Positions 29,448-38,476 of a DNA stretch of 58,634 nucleotides are shown here, one piece after another. Every line of letters starts with the position of its first letter. The stretch's first letter is position 1. The notes under the pieces were generated by a model. It worked only from the letters and a program-made list of their open reading frames with translations, made no database searches and was not told where the DNA came from. Origin of the DNA: Desulfobacterales bacterium (lineage in GTDB: Bacteria > Desulfobacterota > Desulfobacteria > Desulfobacterales > JANQIE01); the NCBI GenBank assembly GCA_028282295.1, contig JANQIE010000091.1:1-58634 (forward strand), given 5' to 3'. The position numbers and the translations under genes were made by a program.

Positions 29448-29477
29448 CAGCAGCAGGTTACCGCTGTTATTGCGCAA
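29448..29477 (-). repeat. Duplicated leader segment, copy 2
   Basis: Partner of 26,896-26,925; it lies 27 bp upstream of the paralog 2 start. Confidence 0.6.
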
Positions 29478-29478
29478 C

Positions 29479-29505
29479 GAGATGCCATTTCCGGATGGAC
29501 ACAAG
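29479..29505. repeat. Solo end of family A repeat
   Basis: Contains CATTTCCGGATGGACAC, the family A core. It lies in the 5' leader of paralog 2, directly upstream of the duplicated leader segment. Confidence 0.6.
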
Positions 29506-29875
29506 CGCATAAAATAAAATATTTCAGGGAGGTTCCCCTTGAGCAGGGAACTTTACGAGATACTTTTTTTTTTACTACGCTAACCCGGATTTTATGGTAA
29601 TCGTATGTATTTATCGGGAGGGTAAGGGGCGATGCGGCCTTTTCCCAAATACGCAAGTATTGCAAAAAAGATGCGGGTATATCGGAAAAAGGCGACAAAA
29701 GCTGCCTGTAGCCCATTGGTTTTTTACCGATTTTAAAAGTGGATGTAAATCAGGGAATCCCTGAAAAACGGGTTTGAAAAACCCTAATGAGGGGTTCGAA
29801 AAACCTGAACAGGTGTTGCAGTCGGAGCCAATCCGATGCCGTGATGGGCCAAAAGCTGCCGTTTTCGGATTGATG
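29506..29875. other. Intergenic region between paralog 2 and the CPBP gene
   Basis: About 370 bp. It holds a perfect GTTCCC/GGGAAC inverted repeat (29,532-29,551), possibly an operator for paralog 2, an oligo-T tract near 29,565, and hairpins near 29,764-29,810. No ORF worth annotating is seen. Confidence 0.4.
29764..29785 (-). terminator. Candidate terminator downstream of the CPBP gene
   Basis: Read on the minus strand it is GGGTTT-TTC-AAACCC followed by GTTTTT, a short stem with a U run, about 95 bp beyond the CPBP stop. A similar but weaker AGGTTTTTCGAACCCCT lies beside it. Confidence 0.45.
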
Positions 29876-30514
29876 CTAGTTGATGGACAGGGTGAAGATG
29901 GTCAAATTGCCCAGACAATGGATCACGATTGGAACAATTAAGTTTCGTTCGTGCTCATACGCTATCGCAAATATCAATCCGCCGCATAGTTCGATTAACG
30001 GGAAGCGTAACCCGGAAACCAGATGTGCGCTTGCAAACAGGATGGTACTCAGCCCCAGCGCCCATGCAAAGCCCGCGCGACGCAAAAAACCGAATATGAC
30101 CCCGCGGAAAAACAGTTCTTCCGCCACCGGTGCGATCAGGCATCCAACAACGACCGCCAATATCCGCGCAGGCCATTGGGCCGGTAGATTTATCCGGAGC
30201 ATGGCAAGCGGATCAAGTCCGGTCAGGTAAAGCACCGTCATTGCGATTGCCGCCAGGCACCCAAATCCGATGGCCCACAGGACGCCGCGCCATAGTCCAT
30301 GTACCGAGGCGCCGGGGTGCAACCCGATTGCGGCAGGGGTCTTGTTGAAAACGCCGATGATGAAAACTGTCTGGAACAGGCGCAGAATACCTGCATACAC
30401 CAGCGGCGGTATGCTTTGGGTATGCCGTACAACGCTCCCGGCGAGCAGTTCAAGCGTCAGGATACCGGCAACCGTCAGCAGGAAGGTTTTTATCCCGATC
30501 CGGGTTGGGTCCAT
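29876..30514 (-). CDS. CPBP-family intramembrane metalloprotease (CAAX/Abi type)
   Basis: A 212-residue polytopic membrane protein. The three diagnostic motifs are present: EELFFRG (about residue 135-141), FASAHL (about 163-168) and HCLGN (about 198-202), which together bind the catalytic metal and water in Rce1-like enzymes. Bacterial members act in prenyl-protein processing, bacteriocin immunity or unknown proteolysis. The start at 30514 lies inside the 3' end of the HEAT gene (25-bp overlap), so it is coupled to that gene and to gspF. Confidence 0.9.
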   Translation of the reverse strand: MDPTRIGIKTFLLTVAGILTLELLAGSVVRHTQSIPPLVYAGILRLFQTVFIIGVFNKTPAAIGLHPGASVHGLWRGVLWAIGFGCLAAIAMTVLYLTGLDPLAMLRINLPAQWPARILAVVVGCLIAPVAEELFFRGVIFGFLRRAGFAWALGLSTILFASAHLVSGLRFPLIELCGGLIFAIAYEHERNLIVPIVIHCLGNLTIFTLSIN

Positions 30515-31986
30515 CCTAAAACCTTCAGGGCGCCGTAGGCGTAGAGTTGCACATACCAGTGGTCGGAGGTGTTGATTCGCGCGATGATCTGATCGATCAC
30601 AGCCGGGTCACCGCGACGTTTCAAGGCATCGAGCGCCATGCAGACGACATTGGGATTGGGATCATCGAGCAGGGCCACCAGATCCCGGTAGGTGTTGGGG
30701 CGCCGGCTGACACCCAGCGTTCGGGCCAGCCAGTACTTCTCGGTCAGGTGGGCGGTGGTGAGCAACAGGGGGTAGGATTCGAAATCGCCGATTTCGACTT
30801 TGTTTTCGATAATGACCTTCATTGCCGCCACCCGTTCCTGCCATCGGGTTGATGTCAGGGCTTCTTCCAGGCGGGTGATGTCGACCTTGACGTGCCCGCC
30901 GATGTACAGCGGGATCAGCAACGCGGCGCATACCAGACAACAGGAGACGGAAGCCAGGATCGAGCTGGTCTTTACGCTAAAGCGCATCAACCACAGGCGG
31001 CGCCACAGGGCATACATCAGTATATAAAATATCAGGGGCATGCCTGCCAGGAGGGAGTAATAAACAAACGGTCGAAAAAAGAGATAGCGATCGGTGCGAT
31101 TGGAATAAGAACGCAGCCAATCGGCCGGGTCGGTCAGGAATTTTTCTGGTTTGACTTTCAGGATCAAACGTCCTTTATCACTGAGCAGCACCCTGTTTTT
31201 TTCGAACCGTACCGTCAGGTCGGCCACGGCCGGGTCTTCCATCAATAGAAAATCATGGGCCAGCAATAAGTTTTCTATATCCGGCCGCAAATCATCCTCA
31301 ACTGTGTCGATGGCCGCGGTGCGTATTGTTTTTTGCGATAAGGATTTGAAGACTTGGGCCGGATAGAGGGTGTAGCGGTAGTAAAAATCGTTGACTTGCC
31401 GGCCGACGGCGGTGGGCAGCAGCAAGTAGTCGCGCACTTCGGTAAAAGGGCGTCCTTTTGTAATCCAGGCACCGGCGCCGAGGAAAAATACCAGGGGCAG
31501 TACATAGGCGGCACGGCTGAGTACGATGCTGATTTTTTCGCGCGGCGGCATTGATCGCAATGTTGTGGCAAATACGGCGATCGGTATGATCACGAAAATG
31601 GCGGTCACCAGTGGTGTGAACCCGTTGATATTCAGAAAGCCGATGTAGCCGATCCACAAGCAGAACAACAGGATGAAAAACGGGGTGTTGCGGAAAAACA
31701 GCCGGTCCCAGCACCAGGTCGCGCCGAGCGCAAGGATGGTCAGGCCGGCGCCGGCGGTCAGTGTGAAGAAAAGGCCGCCGAACAGCGCAGGCATGATTTC
31801 GATCAGTTGGGGGATAACATGCTGATTGGGGACGATCAGATAGTTCTGCGGATCCAGTGAGGTCAGTGTGCGGTGCAGGTCGACGTTCGATCGGTGTACC
31901 ATTAGCAGCGACAACAACTGGGCGCAAAAGAGACCGACCAGAATAACCGTCACCGGGTAGTAGGAGCGTTTTTTGGGAATCTTCAT
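30490..31986 (-). CDS. Polytopic membrane protein with C-terminal HEAT repeats
   Basis: A 498-residue protein. The N-terminal half has several transmembrane segments (about 12-32, 65-90, 100-120, 125-143 and 158-175). A soluble segment is at about 200-305, two more helices are near 315-370, and a C-terminal HEAT-like domain is at about 385-498 (DLVALLDDPNPNVVCMALDALKRR). It starts 6 bp after gspF and overlaps the CPBP gene. Function unknown; the context suggests an envelope or secretion accessory role. Confidence 0.75.
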   Translation of the reverse strand: MKIPKKRSYYPVTVILVGLFCAQLLSLLMVHRSNVDLHRTLTSLDPQNYLIVPNQHVIPQLIEIMPALFGGLFFTLTAGAGLTILALGATWCWDRLFFRNTPFFILLFCLWIGYIGFLNINGFTPLVTAIFVIIPIAVFATTLRSMPPREKISIVLSRAAYVLPLVFFLGAGAWITKGRPFTEVRDYLLLPTAVGRQVNDFYYRYTLYPAQVFKSLSQKTIRTAAIDTVEDDLRPDIENLLLAHDFLLMEDPAVADLTVRFEKNRVLLSDKGRLILKVKPEKFLTDPADWLRSYSNRTDRYLFFRPFVYYSLLAGMPLIFYILMYALWRRLWLMRFSVKTSSILASVSCCLVCAALLIPLYIGGHVKVDITRLEEALTSTRWQERVAAMKVIIENKVEIGDFESYPLLLTTAHLTEKYWLARTLGVSRRPNTYRDLVALLDDPNPNVVCMALDALKRRGDPAVIDQIIARINTSDHWYVQLYAYGALKVLGWTQPGSG

Positions 31987-31992
31987 AGGCGT

Positions 31993-33222
31993 TTATTTAA
32001 CCAACTGGGTCATCTCGAATATCGGCAGGCAGATCGACAGGACGATAAAGCCGACCGAAAGCCCCATGATCAGAATCATGACCGGTTCCAGCAGCGACGT
32101 CAGGCTCATGACATTGGTTTCAACTTCGTTTTCATAAACGTTGGCGATTTTATTCAGCATGCTTTCCAACTCACCACTCTGTTCGCCTACTTTAACCATT
32201 TGAAGAAAAAGCGGCGGCAGAAGTTGCCCTTCAGCCAGCGATTCGCCCAAAGGCCGGCCTTTGCCGACTTCGTCGGCCGCCGATTCGATGTTCAGGGTAA
32301 TGTGCACATTGTCGACGATGTTTTTCACGATGCCCAATGCCGTCAGCATCGGAACACCGTTTGCCAGCAGGCTGCCCAGGGTGCGGGCCACGCGCGCGAC
32401 GGAAAGACGGATCTGCAACGATCCGAACAGCGGCAGGCGCAGCTTGTTTTTATCGAAAAACAGGCGGCCGCGTTTGGTTTTGCCGATACGCTTGACCACG
32501 GCCCAGATGACAATCAGGATCAGCGCCATGACCCACCAATAGGCCTTGAGCAAGTTGCTGATGGTGATCAGCAGGCGTGTCGGGGTTGGTAGAATCTGGC
32601 CCATATCGGTAAATATCGAGGTGATGGTGGGCACGATGACGGCCAATAGGAAAAAAAGCACGCCGGCTCCGATAAAGGCCATGAAGATGGGGTACATCAG
32701 CGCTGAGCGAATGCGGTGCATCAATGCCTGTTGCTTTTCACCGATTTCGGCAAGTTGTTCCAGCACGATTTCCAATGTGCCGGAGGATTCTCCTGCCCGC
32801 ACCATATTGACATATAGCGGGGTGAAGATGCCCGGATACAATGCCAGGGCATTGGCAAAACTGTTGCCTTCGACGATGGCGTCCTTGATATTGGCCAGTA
32901 CTTTTTTAAATGATTGGGTTTTGGTGTGGGTGAGCAGCGAATCGATGGCCGAGACAAGGGGAAAGCCGGCGCCGATAAGGGTTGCCAGTTGGCGGGTCAT
33001 CATTGCGATTTCTGACGGGCGCACACGGGTCAACAGGCGCGGCGGCCAGATTCCCGGTTTTTGCTCCTCCGGCTCCGCCGCTTCGGTCGCTTCTTTGATC
33101 CCGATTGGAAAAATGCTTGAATCGCGCAGTCTTTGCCGCGCGGCAAAGGCGCTTTCGGCATCGATGATGCCGGTCCTGGTTTTTCCTTTTTGATCTAACG
33201 CGGTGTATTCAAATACTGGCAT
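31993..33222 (-). CDS. gspF: Type II secretion platform protein GspF
   Basis: A 409-residue polytopic inner-membrane protein with two homologous T2SF domains (about 75-200 and 275-400) and three transmembrane helices near 173-195, 220-245 and 375-400. Motifs include MTRQLATLIGAGFPLVSAID and the second-half LGSLLANGVPMLTAL. GspF is the core of the assembly platform and contacts GspE. It is the only gsp gene of this system outside the 8,918-20,311 cluster; the start MPVFEYTALDQKGKTRTGII is typical. It is followed closely by the HEAT gene. Confidence 0.97.
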   Translation of the reverse strand: MPVFEYTALDQKGKTRTGIIDAESAFAARQRLRDSSIFPIGIKEATEAAEPEEQKPGIWPPRLLTRVRPSEIAMMTRQLATLIGAGFPLVSAIDSLLTHTKTQSFKKVLANIKDAIVEGNSFANALALYPGIFTPLYVNMVRAGESSGTLEIVLEQLAEIGEKQQALMHRIRSALMYPIFMAFIGAGVLFFLLAVIVPTITSIFTDMGQILPTPTRLLITISNLLKAYWWVMALILIVIWAVVKRIGKTKRGRLFFDKNKLRLPLFGSLQIRLSVARVARTLGSLLANGVPMLTALGIVKNIVDNVHITLNIESAADEVGKGRPLGESLAEGQLLPPLFLQMVKVGEQSGELESMLNKIANVYENEVETNVMSLTSLLEPVMILIMGLSVGFIVLSICLPIFEMTQLVK

Positions 33223-33409
33223 GGTTATCGGCTAAAATCTGCACATAAGGAACCGGTGGGTTGCCGGTTCGGGGTTGGGTTGCACTGTTAATCAATTAAA
33301 ATCGATCCGTATTTTATTAGTCGATGTTGTTGAGATTGTAAATGATCTTGTAAAAAGCGGGATTTAAGGCCGATGTTTTTTGCGCGATTGATCGTTGTGA
33401 CGATGGTTT

Positions 33410-33880
33410 TCAATATTGGCAAATCAGGCTGCTGATGGTGACGTTGCCGGTGCCGATATCCAATGTCACCGTGCGGCTCACATTGCCGCCCAGGTCGATG
33501 TAGCCCGGTTTGATGCGGTTGCGTGCCAGAATTCGGCGCGCCGCCTGCTGGTTGAGCTCACCGACTTTAAACACGCCGCTGCCGCCCCTGGTGCAGGCGC
33601 CGCCCGCCACGACAACCCTGATCCGGTCTTTTTGGGCGCCTTTTTTGTAGGCCTCCTTAAAAAGGGCCGGAATGCCGGTGTCGGCGTAGCGAAAAGGATT
33701 TTCAACGGCCTTTTCCCGGTCAAAACGCGACTCGGGCATCAAATAATGCAGCATGCCGCCAACGCGCGCAAGCGGGTCATAGATCGTGATGCCGATGCAC
33801 GACCCGAGCGAATACGTCGCCAGGCGGGTTTTTGCATCGGTGCTGATTTTCATATCCGCCACACCGACCGTGATTTTCAC
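33410..33880 (-). CDS. cheD: Chemoreceptor glutamine deamidase CheD
   Basis: A 156-residue CheD. It deamidates specific glutamines in methyl-accepting chemotaxis proteins to give methylatable glutamates and can interact with CheC. The active-site Cys is in LGSCIGITIYDP and the catalytic His in GGMLHYLMP. The start is a GTG at 33880 with AAAGG about 10 nt upstream. It follows the response regulator by about 50 bp on the same strand. No other chemotaxis genes are present. Confidence 0.93.
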   Translation of the reverse strand: MKITVGVADMKISTDAKTRLATYSLGSCIGITIYDPLARVGGMLHYLMPESRFDREKAVENPFRYADTGIPALFKEAYKKGAQKDRIRVVVAGGACTRGGSGVFKVGELNQQAARRILARNRIKPGYIDLGGNVSRTVTLDIGTGNVTISSLICQY

Positions 33881-33929
33881 GGAAAAACGCCTTTCTGGTT
33901 TGGATGTTGTCCAGCCATTAATAGTAGTT

Positions 33930-34616
33930 TTAAAGTCCTTTTTGAGTTTCCTGCCAAATATTGTTGATTAATTCCGTCTGTCGCTCGGCAGGGGAGGCCT
34001 CTTCGTCCCTGAGTTCTTCGGCCCAGGCGGCGATATTAACGAGCGCTTCGCGTTGCAGCATAAGTTGTTGTTCGTAGTTTTTTTGCACGTGGAAACATTT
34101 GTCCAGGTATTCGTTTAGTTCCTTTAATTTTTCATCGATTTTCACCGCCGAATACTCTCCGGATTGTTCGATCAACTCAAGAATTTCCGCATGGATTTTT
34201 TTGTAAACACCGATGGTGCTCGTTGGGTTGAAAAAGCTCTGGTACTCGAGAATGCGTTTGATCTTATCTTTTAGAAAGCGAACCGAGAAAGGTTTTGTGA
34301 TATAGTCGAAGGCACCCAGCTTCATGGCTTCGATCGCGGTTTCCAGGGTGGCGAAGCCGGTCATCATGATCACTTCCGTTTCCGGCAACTCTTTGTGGGT
34401 ATAACTCAGGATGCTCATGCCGCCTTCGTCGGTCCCGTCCAGGTCCGGCATGTTTTTGTCCGTAATGACGATGTTGTAATATTCGGTTTGCATTAAATCG
34501 ATGGCCGGTTTTACACTGTCGGCGACGTCACATTCATAACCGGCTTTAACCAGGGCGTGCTTTACGAGCTTACGGGTGCTTTCTTCATCATCAATGATCA
34601 ATATTCTGGCGTCCAT
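33930..34616 (-). CDS. Response regulator with receiver domain and C-terminal helical region
   Basis: A 228-residue protein from the ATG at 34616 (GGAG 8 nt upstream; a TTG four codons earlier is less likely). Residues 1-125 are a CheY-like receiver: acidic pair in ILIIDDEEST, phospho-acceptor Asp in VITDKNMPDL, Thr in MMTGFAT and Lys in ITKPF. Between the Asp loop and helix 3 there is a small insertion (DGTDEGGMS). Residues about 130-228 are helical and charged, probably a coiled coil, with no recognisable output domain. Being next to cheD suggests a motility or taxis role. Confidence 0.85.
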   Translation of the reverse strand: MDARILIIDDEESTRKLVKHALVKAGYECDVADSVKPAIDLMQTEYYNIVITDKNMPDLDGTDEGGMSILSYTHKELPETEVIMMTGFATLETAIEAMKLGAFDYITKPFSVRFLKDKIKRILEYQSFFNPTSTIGVYKKIHAEILELIEQSGEYSAVKIDEKLKELNEYLDKCFHVQKNYEQQLMLQREALVNIAAWAEELRDEEASPAERQTELINNIWQETQKGL

Positions 34617-34803
34617 GAAAATCTCCAAAGGGTGCTTAGGCTTTAACCAGGGTTCATCCGGGAGCAGCGCAAATCACACTGCGTAATAGGCACCTGCATG
34701 AAAATGGTGCAAAGGATGGTGTCTATTTTTTGATAATGACCGCAGACTGTCAAGCAAGAAATTTTTACAACCATAATACATTGAATCGCTAAGGAGGCAA
34801 ATT

Positions 34804-35799
34804 ATGCAGCAACAACCGTGGCATCCGGGAAGTTTGTTGGAAACATCAGGTTTTTACTGGAAATCGTGCGCTTTGCACGCCGGGGTCAAATTGGACCTGT
34901 TTTCCGTAATCGGTGATCAAAAGCGGGCCGCGGAAGACGTTGCCCGGGAAACGCAAACGGATATCCGGGCGCTTAAAATGCTGTTGAACGCTCTGGCGGC
35001 GATGGCGTTGCTGGAGAAAAAGGGCGATTACTACGAAAACAGCACGGCAGCGCGTAATTTTTTGTGCAAACAGGCCCCCGGTTATATCGGTTACATGATC
35101 CGGCATCACCACCACCTGGTGCCTTCCTGGGCGCAACTGGACCAGGCGGTGCTTTCCGGCAGACCGGTGCGCGGGCGTTCGTCCCAGGACGAAGATGACC
35201 GTCGCGCGAGTTTTTTGATGGGGATGTTCAACCTGGCCATGAATCTCGCACCGCAGATCATTCCGGCCGTTGATTTGACCGGACGCCGGCATCTGTTGGA
35301 CCTGGGGGGCGGACCCGGTACCTACGCCATTCATTTTTGCCAAACGTATCCCGGATTAAAGGCATCGGTGTGTGATTTGGCCACCACCCGGCCGTTTGCC
35401 GAAAAAACCATCGCGCGTTTCGAGTTGTCCGACCGCATCGCTTTCCATGATTTCGATTTTCTGCGTGACGTATTTTCCGAGCGCTACGATGTCGCCTGGC
35501 TGTCGCACATTCTGCACGCCGAAAGCCCCGAGGGCTGTGAACGGGTGCTGCAAAAAACTGTCCAGGCACTCGAACCGGGCGGCATGATCATCATTCATGA
35601 ATTTATTCTGGACGACACCCTGGACCAGCCGCTGTTTCCGGCCCTGTTCGCGCTGAACATGCTTTTGGGCACATCCGGCGGGCAAGCTTACAGCGAGGCC
35701 GAACTCACGCGGATGCTTGCAAAGGCGGGCGCCAGGAACATCGAGCGTATTCGTCTGGAGGTTCCCAACGATTCGGGCCTGATGGTCGCCGTGGTCTAA
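34804..35799 (+). CDS. SAM-dependent O-methyltransferase family 2-like protein
   Basis: A 331-residue protein preceded by AAGGAGG. The N-terminal winged-helix dimerisation domain (about 10-95, VKLDLFSVIGDQKRAAEDVA and LLNALAAMALLEKKGDYYEN) is followed by a Rossmann methyltransferase domain with SAM motif LLDLGGGPGTYAIHF (about 162-176) and the CDLATT acidic strand. This layout matches caffeate/acetylserotonin-type O-methyltransferases; the substrate cannot be told. It is a single gene with a family A repeat just after its stop. Confidence 0.9.
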   Translation: MQQQPWHPGSLLETSGFYWKSCALHAGVKLDLFSVIGDQKRAAEDVARETQTDIRALKMLLNALAAMALLEKKGDYYENSTAARNFLCKQAPGYIGYMIRHHHHLVPSWAQLDQAVLSGRPVRGRSSQDEDDRRASFLMGMFNLAMNLAPQIIPAVDLTGRRHLLDLGGGPGTYAIHFCQTYPGLKASVCDLATTRPFAEKTIARFELSDRIAFHDFDFLRDVFSERYDVAWLSHILHAESPEGCERVLQKTVQALEPGGMIIIHEFILDDTLDQPLFPALFALNMLLGTSGGQAYSEAELTRMLAKAGARNIERIRLEVPNDSGLMVAVV

Positions 35800-35810
35800 G
35801 CGGCCCTAAA

Positions 35811-35979
35811 TAGTGTCCATCCGGAAATAGCATCTTTTGGTCCAGGCCGGCGTTCTCACGAATTTGAAATAATGGCATAGCCATTCATGTTCTTGCGACG
35901 TAGCAAGGCTACGCCTGCGGTTTCAAATTCGCTGCGGCCTTGGCCTGGACCAAAATTTACTAGTTCCGGATGGACACTA
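35811..35979. repeat. Full-length family A element (MITE-like)
   Basis: A 169-bp element with imperfect terminal inverted repeats of about 38 bp, left TAGTGTCCATCCGGAAATAG and right its near-complement (CTAGTTCCGGATGGACACTA). The interior has a second inner palindrome (GAATTTGAAA and TTTCAAATTC). It encodes nothing. It is the best-preserved member of the family in the window. Confidence 0.8.
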
Positions 35980-36063
35980 AATAAATCGGCATGAATGACC
36001 GATATACAATCAGGTGCGCATAAAATTCTGGTTTGTAATCGCGGCGAAACAAGGAGGGACACG

Positions 36064-37476
36064 ATGGTTCAGGGAATTACGCCGTCAATTTTGGCGTTGA
36101 AAGCCTTTGGCAAGCGGATGGGCGTGACGTCCAACAACATCGCCAATGTCAACACCCCCGGTTTTAAAAAGAGCCGGAGCACCTCGCAGGAGTTTGCCCC
36201 TCAAACCGTTGCCGCGGCCGGCGGTCCTACCCAGATCGGGCGGGGATCGACCCTGGGTGAAATTTCGGAAACATTTGTCCAGGGCGGTTTTATGCCCACA
36301 TCCTCACCCACCGACCTTGCCATCGGCGGTGACGGTTTTTTTCCGGTTCGCAGTGCTGACGGACAAACCTATTACACCCGCGACGGCAGTTTCCATTTTG
36401 ATCGCAACGGCGACCTGGTCAACAGCGCGGGCAACATCCTGCAAGGCTGGGCTGTGGACCCGCAGTCCGGGACCGCAAGGGGCGCGGTGGGCGATATCAG
36501 TCTTACATCGTTCACATCGCCACCGGCGGCAACTACCCATGTGCGCACGATTGTCAATCTGGACGCCGACGCAACCGATCAGGCCGCAGGTCCCGGCGGG
36601 CTGGCCGGTGTGTGGGACGGTGACAATGCCAACCAACAATTCCTTCCCGCCAGTGCCTATGAATACAGTACGTCGGTTCCGGTGATCGATTCCGTGGGCG
36701 CGACGCATGACATGACCATCTATTTCGACAAAGCCGGCACCGGGGCCTCGTGGGAATACATCGTGACCGTGAATCCCCTTGAGGATCAGCGGGCAGGGGC
36801 CACCGGTGACGACCTCGGTTTGTTGGGACGCGGTCAACTTACCTTCGATGCCAATGGCCATTTGACCGATATGACATTGGAGCGTAACGATGGTGCCGGC
36901 GGCTGGACGGCCCAGGATCCGGCCACCGACCTGGTGGGCGGGCATTTCACGGTGACCCCCGATTTTTTAGGTGCCGCAAGCGGCGGGACCGCCATGCCGG
37001 TGCAAATCGATTTGGGTGCGCGTCACAACGGGGCCGCCTGGGTGAATGATTCAGCGGCCACAACGCAATACGCCGCCGCGTCGAACACCGTGTATGCGAC
37101 TGCCGACGGCTATGGCGCCGGCGATTTGCGCAGCGTGGCGGTGAGCACCGACGGCGTGATCACGGGAAATTACTCCAACGGCGCCAGTGTCCCTTTGTAT
37201 CAGGTCGCTTTGGCTGATTTTAATAACCCCCGGGGATTGAAGAAAGTGGGGGAGAATATGTATGCGGCCTCCAGCGCCGCCGGGGCGGTAACCACCGCCG
37301 CGCCCGGCGCCAACGGCTTGGGTCGGCTGGCTCCCAATGTCCTGGAGGGGTCCAATGTCGATCTGGCCGAGGAGGTCGTCAACATGATGGTGTTCAAGTC
37401 CGGCTTTCAGGCCAACTTGAAGGTCATCGAGATGGAGAATCAGCTTAAGGGGGATGTGCTGGATATCATCTCGTAG
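36064..37476 (+). CDS. flgE: Flagellar hook protein FlgE, isolated gene
   Basis: A 470-residue FlgE/FlgF/FlgG-family protein. I start it at the ATG at 36064, which has AAGGAGG; upstream codons in frame belong to the repeat flank. The N terminus has the rod/hook motif VTSNNIANVNTPGFKKSRS. Next come GDGFFPVRSADGQTYYTRDG, a FlaE-like central region (about 160-330, with many Ala/Gly/Thr) and the C-terminal helix NVDLAEEVVNMMVFKSGFQ shared by hook proteins. Hook subunits polymerise into the universal joint of the flagellum. No other flagellar gene is near, so this could be an accessory hook gene or separated from its cluster. Confidence 0.9.
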   Translation: MVQGITPSILALKAFGKRMGVTSNNIANVNTPGFKKSRSTSQEFAPQTVAAAGGPTQIGRGSTLGEISETFVQGGFMPTSSPTDLAIGGDGFFPVRSADGQTYYTRDGSFHFDRNGDLVNSAGNILQGWAVDPQSGTARGAVGDISLTSFTSPPAATTHVRTIVNLDADATDQAAGPGGLAGVWDGDNANQQFLPASAYEYSTSVPVIDSVGATHDMTIYFDKAGTGASWEYIVTVNPLEDQRAGATGDDLGLLGRGQLTFDANGHLTDMTLERNDGAGGWTAQDPATDLVGGHFTVTPDFLGAASGGTAMPVQIDLGARHNGAAWVNDSAATTQYAAASNTVYATADGYGAGDLRSVAVSTDGVITGNYSNGASVPLYQVALADFNNPRGLKKVGENMYAASSAAGAVTTAAPGANGLGRLAPNVLEGSNVDLAEEVVNMMVFKSGFQANLKVIEMENQLKGDVLDIIS

Positions 37477-37504
37477 AGTCCGGTTCTTCAGTCGTCGACC
37501 GCTT

Positions 37505-38392
37505 TTACAACCTGCCTATTGAAACCTGGTATTTGCGGAGAAAATCGACCGGGTTGTAGGATTTTTTGGCCTTGCGCAAGCCTTCGCTGTCCAGGTCCTG
37601 TTCACGATTGACGATCGTGAATCCGCTTCCTTCATGTTCCAGAAACTGCTGGTTGATGGCCTGGTAGGCGCCCTTGTAGTCCTGATTGGCTTTTTCAAAG
37701 TGGATCAAAAGGGTGTCGGCGGTTAGTTTCTCCCCGACCGTGTAGGCAATCAACCGATCATCGGTGATCAGCGCCCCGCCAACGATGTTTTCCAGCCGGT
37801 CCCAGTGGGCCAGGGTTCGCTGAATGGCCCGGTTTTCAGCCGCCAGGGTTTCCGACGCCTCGCAATCGCGCCACAAACACCAGTCCGACTGCATCTGCAT
37901 GGCCCAATCGATCACCCGGCCGGTGAAGGGGGCATATTCAAAGCGGTATTTTTTTTGGAATTGTTTGACGAGATTCTTTTTTTTATGGAACCGGTTGCCG
38001 GACAGCCGGATCAATTCGCCCACATCATAAAGATAGTCCCAGTGGCCGCGAACCGGCTCGATGGTGACGGGAGTTTCCAACTGTGATGTCAGAATGTCGG
38101 CAAGTGCCTGGGGCACACGCGTAAATTGGATTGGGTGAGCGCTTGTGTCCGGGAGATGTTGGGGCCAATCGATGCGTTCCCAATCCCCGATGGGGGCCCA
38201 GAACTGTTCTGCCGGTTGCGTTTGTTTGATCCAGACAAGATGTTCGTCCCATGCCCAGCGCAGGTTGTATTCCCCGGCCCAGGACCAAAGGTTGATAAAG
38301 CTGTAATCCGAGCTGGCTTGCGAACATTGCTGGAGGCGGCGGTGGTATTCGGATTGGCGGTTAAGCCGGATCGGTTCAAATGAGAGTTGCAC
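37505..38392 (-). CDS. DUF2156 / GNAT-like phosphatidylglycerol lysyltransferase C-terminal domain protein
   Basis: A 295-residue soluble protein. It resembles the standalone DUF2156 family: YSFINLWSWAGEYNLRW near residue 30-46, LSGNRFHKKKNLVKQF near 130-145, GGALITDDRLIAYTVGEKL near 205-223, and an ending NREQDLDSEGLRKAKKSYNP. The family has a tandem GNAT fold related to the catalytic part of MprF-type aminoacyl transferases, but standalone members are uncharacterised. It converges with flgE (28 bp between stops). Confidence 0.8.
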   Translation of the reverse strand: MQLSFEPIRLNRQSEYHRRLQQCSQASSDYSFINLWSWAGEYNLRWAWDEHLVWIKQTQPAEQFWAPIGDWERIDWPQHLPDTSAHPIQFTRVPQALADILTSQLETPVTIEPVRGHWDYLYDVGELIRLSGNRFHKKKNLVKQFQKKYRFEYAPFTGRVIDWAMQMQSDWCLWRDCEASETLAAENRAIQRTLAHWDRLENIVGGALITDDRLIAYTVGEKLTADTLLIHFEKANQDYKGAYQAINQQFLEHEGSGFTIVNREQDLDSEGLRKAKKSYNPVDFLRKYQVSIGRL

Positions 38393-38476
38393 GTTGCTTG
38401 CTCGCTTTTTTTAAGTTGACGGTAAAATCACGGCCCCGGTGTCAGGCCGTTTGATGGTGATCGCGCGTAGTCGGGA

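Noticed and set aside
29166-29510. A 114-codon minus-strand ORF covering the leader and the start of paralog 2
   Set aside because: Its downstream half is a different frame of the Lys/Pro-rich coding tail, and its start is inside a repeat-derived leader; the ORF is not needed to explain the region.
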